DNA of 64,000 nucleotides, taken from contig CM018606.1 in the NCBI GenBank assembly GCA_009192285.1, positions 2,408,081-2,472,080 of the forward strand, written 5' to 3'. Below are positions 61,291-64,000 of the stretch, piece after piece. The notes below the pieces were generated by a model. That model was not told the DNA's origin and ran no database searches. It saw only the letters and a program-made list of their open reading frames with translations. Position 1 is the first letter of the stretch, and each line of letters begins with the position of its first letter. A program made the translations under genes and the position numbers. Source of the DNA: Morchella semilibera. Its lineage: Eukaryota > Ascomycota > Pezizomycetes > Pezizales > Morchellaceae.

Positions 61291-61753
61291 GGGGGGTTTC
61301 ACATTGAAGGTAATAATTCAATGATCCCCATTCACGGGCCACATATAGGGCATTCACCCCTCCGGTTCTCCTTCCCCTTCATTCCTGTTCTCGCCATCGT
61401 TAGCCCACCCTCTTGCCATTCTAACAACCTTTTTTTTTTTAAACTAGCATTCACAAGCTATTTTTTTTTTCTATTTTATCTATATTGGGAGGCATACTTA
61501 CATGCTAACGTCTTTTTATTTTATCTCCCATTTTCTTGTTTTTGTTTTTGTTTTGTTGGTCTGGCCTGTCTTGTTTTTGGTGTGGTGTGGTGTGGTGGTG
61601 TGGTATGGTAGGTATGGTACGGCGAATCGAAACGAAATGAAACGAGTGATGATCATGATCATGGAAATGAGAATGTATGTATCCCATGAAGTAGAAAAAC
61701 AATCAACTGCATGTCTGTCTGCAAGGGGACCGGATTAATTGAATTGAATCGGA

Positions 61754-61775
61754 TCTGGTCTGGTCTGGTCTGGTC
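61754..61775. repeat. (TCTGG)n microsatellite
   Basis: Four consecutive tctgg units. Confidence 0.8.
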
Positions 61776-61854
61776 GGGCCAAGCCAAGCCAAGCCCACAC
61801 CAGCTAGTACCGCACCAGCTAGTGGGTATAAACAGCCACTGTCGTATATGGCAT

Positions 61855-61894
61855 CTGTTCTGTTCTGTCCTGTTCTGTCCTGTCCCCTGGCAGC
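61855..61894. repeat. (TGTTCTGTCC)n-like repeat
   Basis: ctgttctgtcctgttctgtc continues as an imperfect decamer repeat. A shorter relative (ctgttctgttctgttcc) recurs near 62281-62298. Confidence 0.7.
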
Positions 61895-62817
61895 TGGCTG
61901 AGGCATGTAGGTACTCTACAATGGGCAATATACATATAGGCAGTCCTGTTTTCCACCCGAGGCAGTAGTGTATAATACCCACGACTCAAGCGCGCAAGCG
62001 AGTCGGCCGCGCGGGGCCCGGCTAATAGTACATGTGCTTATGTACCCACATGTACGTAGCACTCTAGCTAGCTACATGTAGCGAGTGCCAGCCAGCCAGC
62101 CAGCCGTTGAGCGCGCGGGCGGGCGGGACGATCTCAATTGTGACGGATCAGCGCTTGGCACCGGGCAGACATGCAAAACGGCCATTGGGTACCGGCGGGG
62201 CGGTTCCAAATGTTGGGGGAAGTGAGTGGAATTGGCTGTTTCACGCGTGCGTGCGTGAGGGGAGGGGGGAGGACAGGAATTCTGTTCTGTTCTGTTCCAT
62301 GGCATCACTTTTCTTGTATGGTGTTGACGTCCGTGTTTTTCGTGACAGACAGACGGATGGACAAATAGACAGACGCAATCACAAGACGGCAAGCAGTACT
62401 GAACAGGACGGACATTGTTGAGAAGGAGATCGAGAGAGAATTAAGAAAGAATCCGGTCCTCTCTCTCAATCCCCGCGCTCAACAGGACTCACTTGACCAC
62501 ATCTGCTCGCCGGTCTTTAATACACCTTCAATCTCACAATCTCAATCTCACACATCACACATCACATCACAATCACACACCCTCAATAAATAGAGATAAT
62601 CAGAAACTGATTTCACCTCCATACATCCGTTCTCACGTGTACGCTGTTAATACCGTCCCTCGTCACGTCCTCTTCTTCTTCCCCTTCCATCTTTATTTAC
62701 TTGTTTCATTCTTTTTTTTTCTCTCCCTCCCGTCTCTTTCCCCCTCCTCCTCCCCCCAACACCTCCACCCTACCCCACCCCCCTCCCCCTCTCTCAGCGG
62801 CAACTCGACCCAGCAGG

Positions 62818-63342
62818 ATGCACGACTGCCGCCTCGATGGCGGCCACTTCTTCGTTTACCGCCCACAGGGCCATGCCTTCCGCTGCCGCCGCTGCAGCGA
62901 GAGATTCGTCAATAGCTGGACCGACCCGGCGTTGAAGCACCCGTGGAAGTGCATCCTTGAGCGCTGCGAGTACATTGCCTGCGACCCGTGCTCCACAATC
63001 CTCATGGAGGAGCTGGCACCCCCAGAAAAGAAGAAGAAGAAGAAGGATGAGAAGCAGACGCAGCAACAACAACAACAGGATGGCGAAGGAGTCCGGAGGG
63101 CTGATGCCATCGAGGCTTATAAGGTCGAGCAACGGCGGAGAAGAGTCACGCTCGAGGCGGGCGGGGCCGGATCGGCGGTCGTCGAGCAGGCCAGCATGAC
63201 AATCATGGAGGCGGACGAGGAAGATGCGGAGTATGAGGTGCCGACTTTTGTGTGCAGGACTGCGAGGCAGGCGGCTGCCGAGGCCGCGATAAAGAGGGCT
63301 TATGTCAAGAGGTCAACGAGGCAGGCGGCGAGGATTGAGTAG
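62818..63342 (+). CDS. Cys-rich zinc-finger-like protein with Lys/Gln-rich tail (174 aa)
   Basis: Single exon starting MHDCRLDGGHFFVYRPQGH after a long CT-rich leader. The first ~60 residues carry paired Cys motifs: FRCRRC, then WKCILERC, then EYIACDPC. These could bind two zinc ions; the layout (His, CxxC, Trp-x-Cys, Cx4C, CxxC) resembles the 54-aa protein at 30417. The rest is low-complexity: PPEKKKKKKDEKQ, a Gln run, then a helical, charged region (DAIEAYKVEQRRRRVTLEAG) and an Ala/Arg-rich C-terminus (RTARQAAAEAAIKRAY; RSTRQAARIE). The basic tail would suit a nuclear or nucleic-acid-binding protein, but this is inference. I do not recognise a named family. Confidence 0.65.
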   Translation: MHDCRLDGGHFFVYRPQGHAFRCRRCSERFVNSWTDPALKHPWKCILERCEYIACDPCSTILMEELAPPEKKKKKKDEKQTQQQQQQDGEGVRRADAIEAYKVEQRRRRVTLEAGGAGSAVVEQASMTIMEADEEDAEYEVPTFVCRTARQAAAEAAIKRAYVKRSTRQAARIE

Positions 63343-64000
63343 TGTGGCCACATAGCAGTAGGTGGTCTGTTTTTTTTTTTTTTTTTTTCCTTTTTTTCCA
63401 TTTTTACTCTTTCTCTTTCTCTTTATCATTTGTGCTTTTAACTTGAGCATTCTTTTTTTTATATATATATCTTTTACTATTCTTATTCTTTTCTATATAC
63501 CTACCTCTAGTCCTTTGCTATCGTTCTATTCTTTTTTGTTGTGGCGATGAGTATTAATGATTTCACGTATTGCACTCCTTGGAGTCTCCTCTTTCTCTTT
63601 CTCTTTCTCTTTCTCCTCTTCTTCTCTACTTTAAGCTTCCATATGTAACCTCTTCTGTTCTCTCCCGGTATAGGTCCTGTAATGTGTACGTATATGGCGC
63701 ACGAGGTTCTAGCCAGTTTGTATGTCTGTACACTACATAGGCGTTCGGTCGTCCATCATCATCATCACATCGCCATCATATTAGCGCCCCTAAATCATAT
63801 ATATATATATATATATATTACTCAATAAAAAAAAAGAACAACCCTCCACAAGCTTTCTTCCACCCACCCACCTCCACCCCCAACACACAAAAGTGAAACA
63901 TTCCACCACAAAACCGCCACAAAACACAACCGAGTGATAGTCTGTGACGATATCGTTGCCTGGTTGGGCCCTGACGAAAATGACGGAATGGACGGGGTCA
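63343..64000. other. Downstream sequence to window end, no gene seen
   Basis: Poly-T (63371-63388), CT-rich stretches (e.g. 63590-63625) and an (AT)n microsatellite at 63797-63819. No frame of interest. Confidence 0.5.
63797..63819. repeat. (AT)n microsatellite
   Basis: About eleven AT units in the 3' flank of the Cys-rich protein gene. Confidence 0.85.

Larger units (their letters stand above)
61291..62817. other. Intergenic, simple-repeat-rich, no gene seen
   Basis: Contains poly-T runs (61430-61470), a tctgg repeat (61754-61775), a tctgttctgtcc repeat (61855-61894), a cagc repeat (62091-62105) and a long CT-rich leader (62660-62800) before the next gene. Frames on both strands follow these repeats and look spurious. 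Confidence 0.5.

Noticed and set aside
60742-61302. Pro/His-rich 186-aa minus-strand frame opposite the ankyrin gene
   Set aside because: Shadow of GC-rich ankyrin coding sequence; no family.

Overview
The window is a stretch of nuclear genome from a filamentous ascomycete. The genes have short introns (about 47-100 nt) with GT..AG ends and visible CTAAC-like branch points. Fatty acid synthase is the fungal two-subunit alpha6beta6 type. There are also a GH131-CBM1 secreted beta-glucanase, a cyanovirin-N homology protein and an NTE1 phospholipase. The long, repeat-rich intergenic spaces and the cyanovirin-type lectin hint at a Pezizomycete (truffle/morel relatives), but that placement is inference. 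No prokaryotic features, CRISPR arrays or convincing tRNA genes were seen.

Layout. 1-2.7 kb: degenerate repeats and a small mariner-like MITE. 2.7-3.2 kb (-): DUF427 protein with an 11-nt micro-exon. 4.4-6.2 kb (+): aromatic-L-amino-acid decarboxylase. 8.05-12.9 kb (+): lysophospholipase NTE1. 13.8-15.3 kb (+): guanine deaminase. 17.7-19.3 kb (+): cyanovirin-N homology domain fused to long coiled coils. 19.3-22.6 kb: gene-free, with a second MITE copy and inverted repeats. 22.6-23.3 kb (+): DJ-1/PfpI protein. 24.6-27.3 kb (+): RBR-type E3 ubiquitin ligase. 30.4 kb (+): tiny Cys-rich protein. 30.6-35.4 kb: no gene seen. 35.4-37.0 kb (+): PRPP synthetase with a large acidic insertion. 40.1-41.3 kb (+): GH131-CBM1. 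42.6-48.4 kb (-): FAS2 (alpha). 50.5-57.0 kb (+): FAS1 (beta). 57-60.2 kb: a 32-bp perfect inverted repeat and a ~700-bp element with terminal inverted repeats. 60.2-61.3 kb (+): ankyrin-repeat protein. 62.8-63.3 kb (+): second Cys-rich protein.

How the genes work together. The clear functional pair is FAS2/FAS1, divergently transcribed from a shared ~2 kb intergenic region and together encoding the whole cytosolic fatty acid synthase. The other genes are individually recognisable housekeeping or accessory functions (lipid turnover, purine salvage, PRPP synthesis, ubiquitin ligation, cell-wall glucan attack) and do not form a visible metabolic cluster.

Items most worth a second look: an apparent 1-nt frame discontinuity in the conserved N-terminal part of FAS2; the lectin-coiled-coil architecture; the two small C1/ZZ-like Cys-rich proteins; the long perfect inverted repeat at 58.55 kb; and the strong intergenic enrichment of the palindrome TACATGTA. 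Exon boundaries were derived by hand from reading frame, GT/AG sites and remembered family conservation, not by alignment software.
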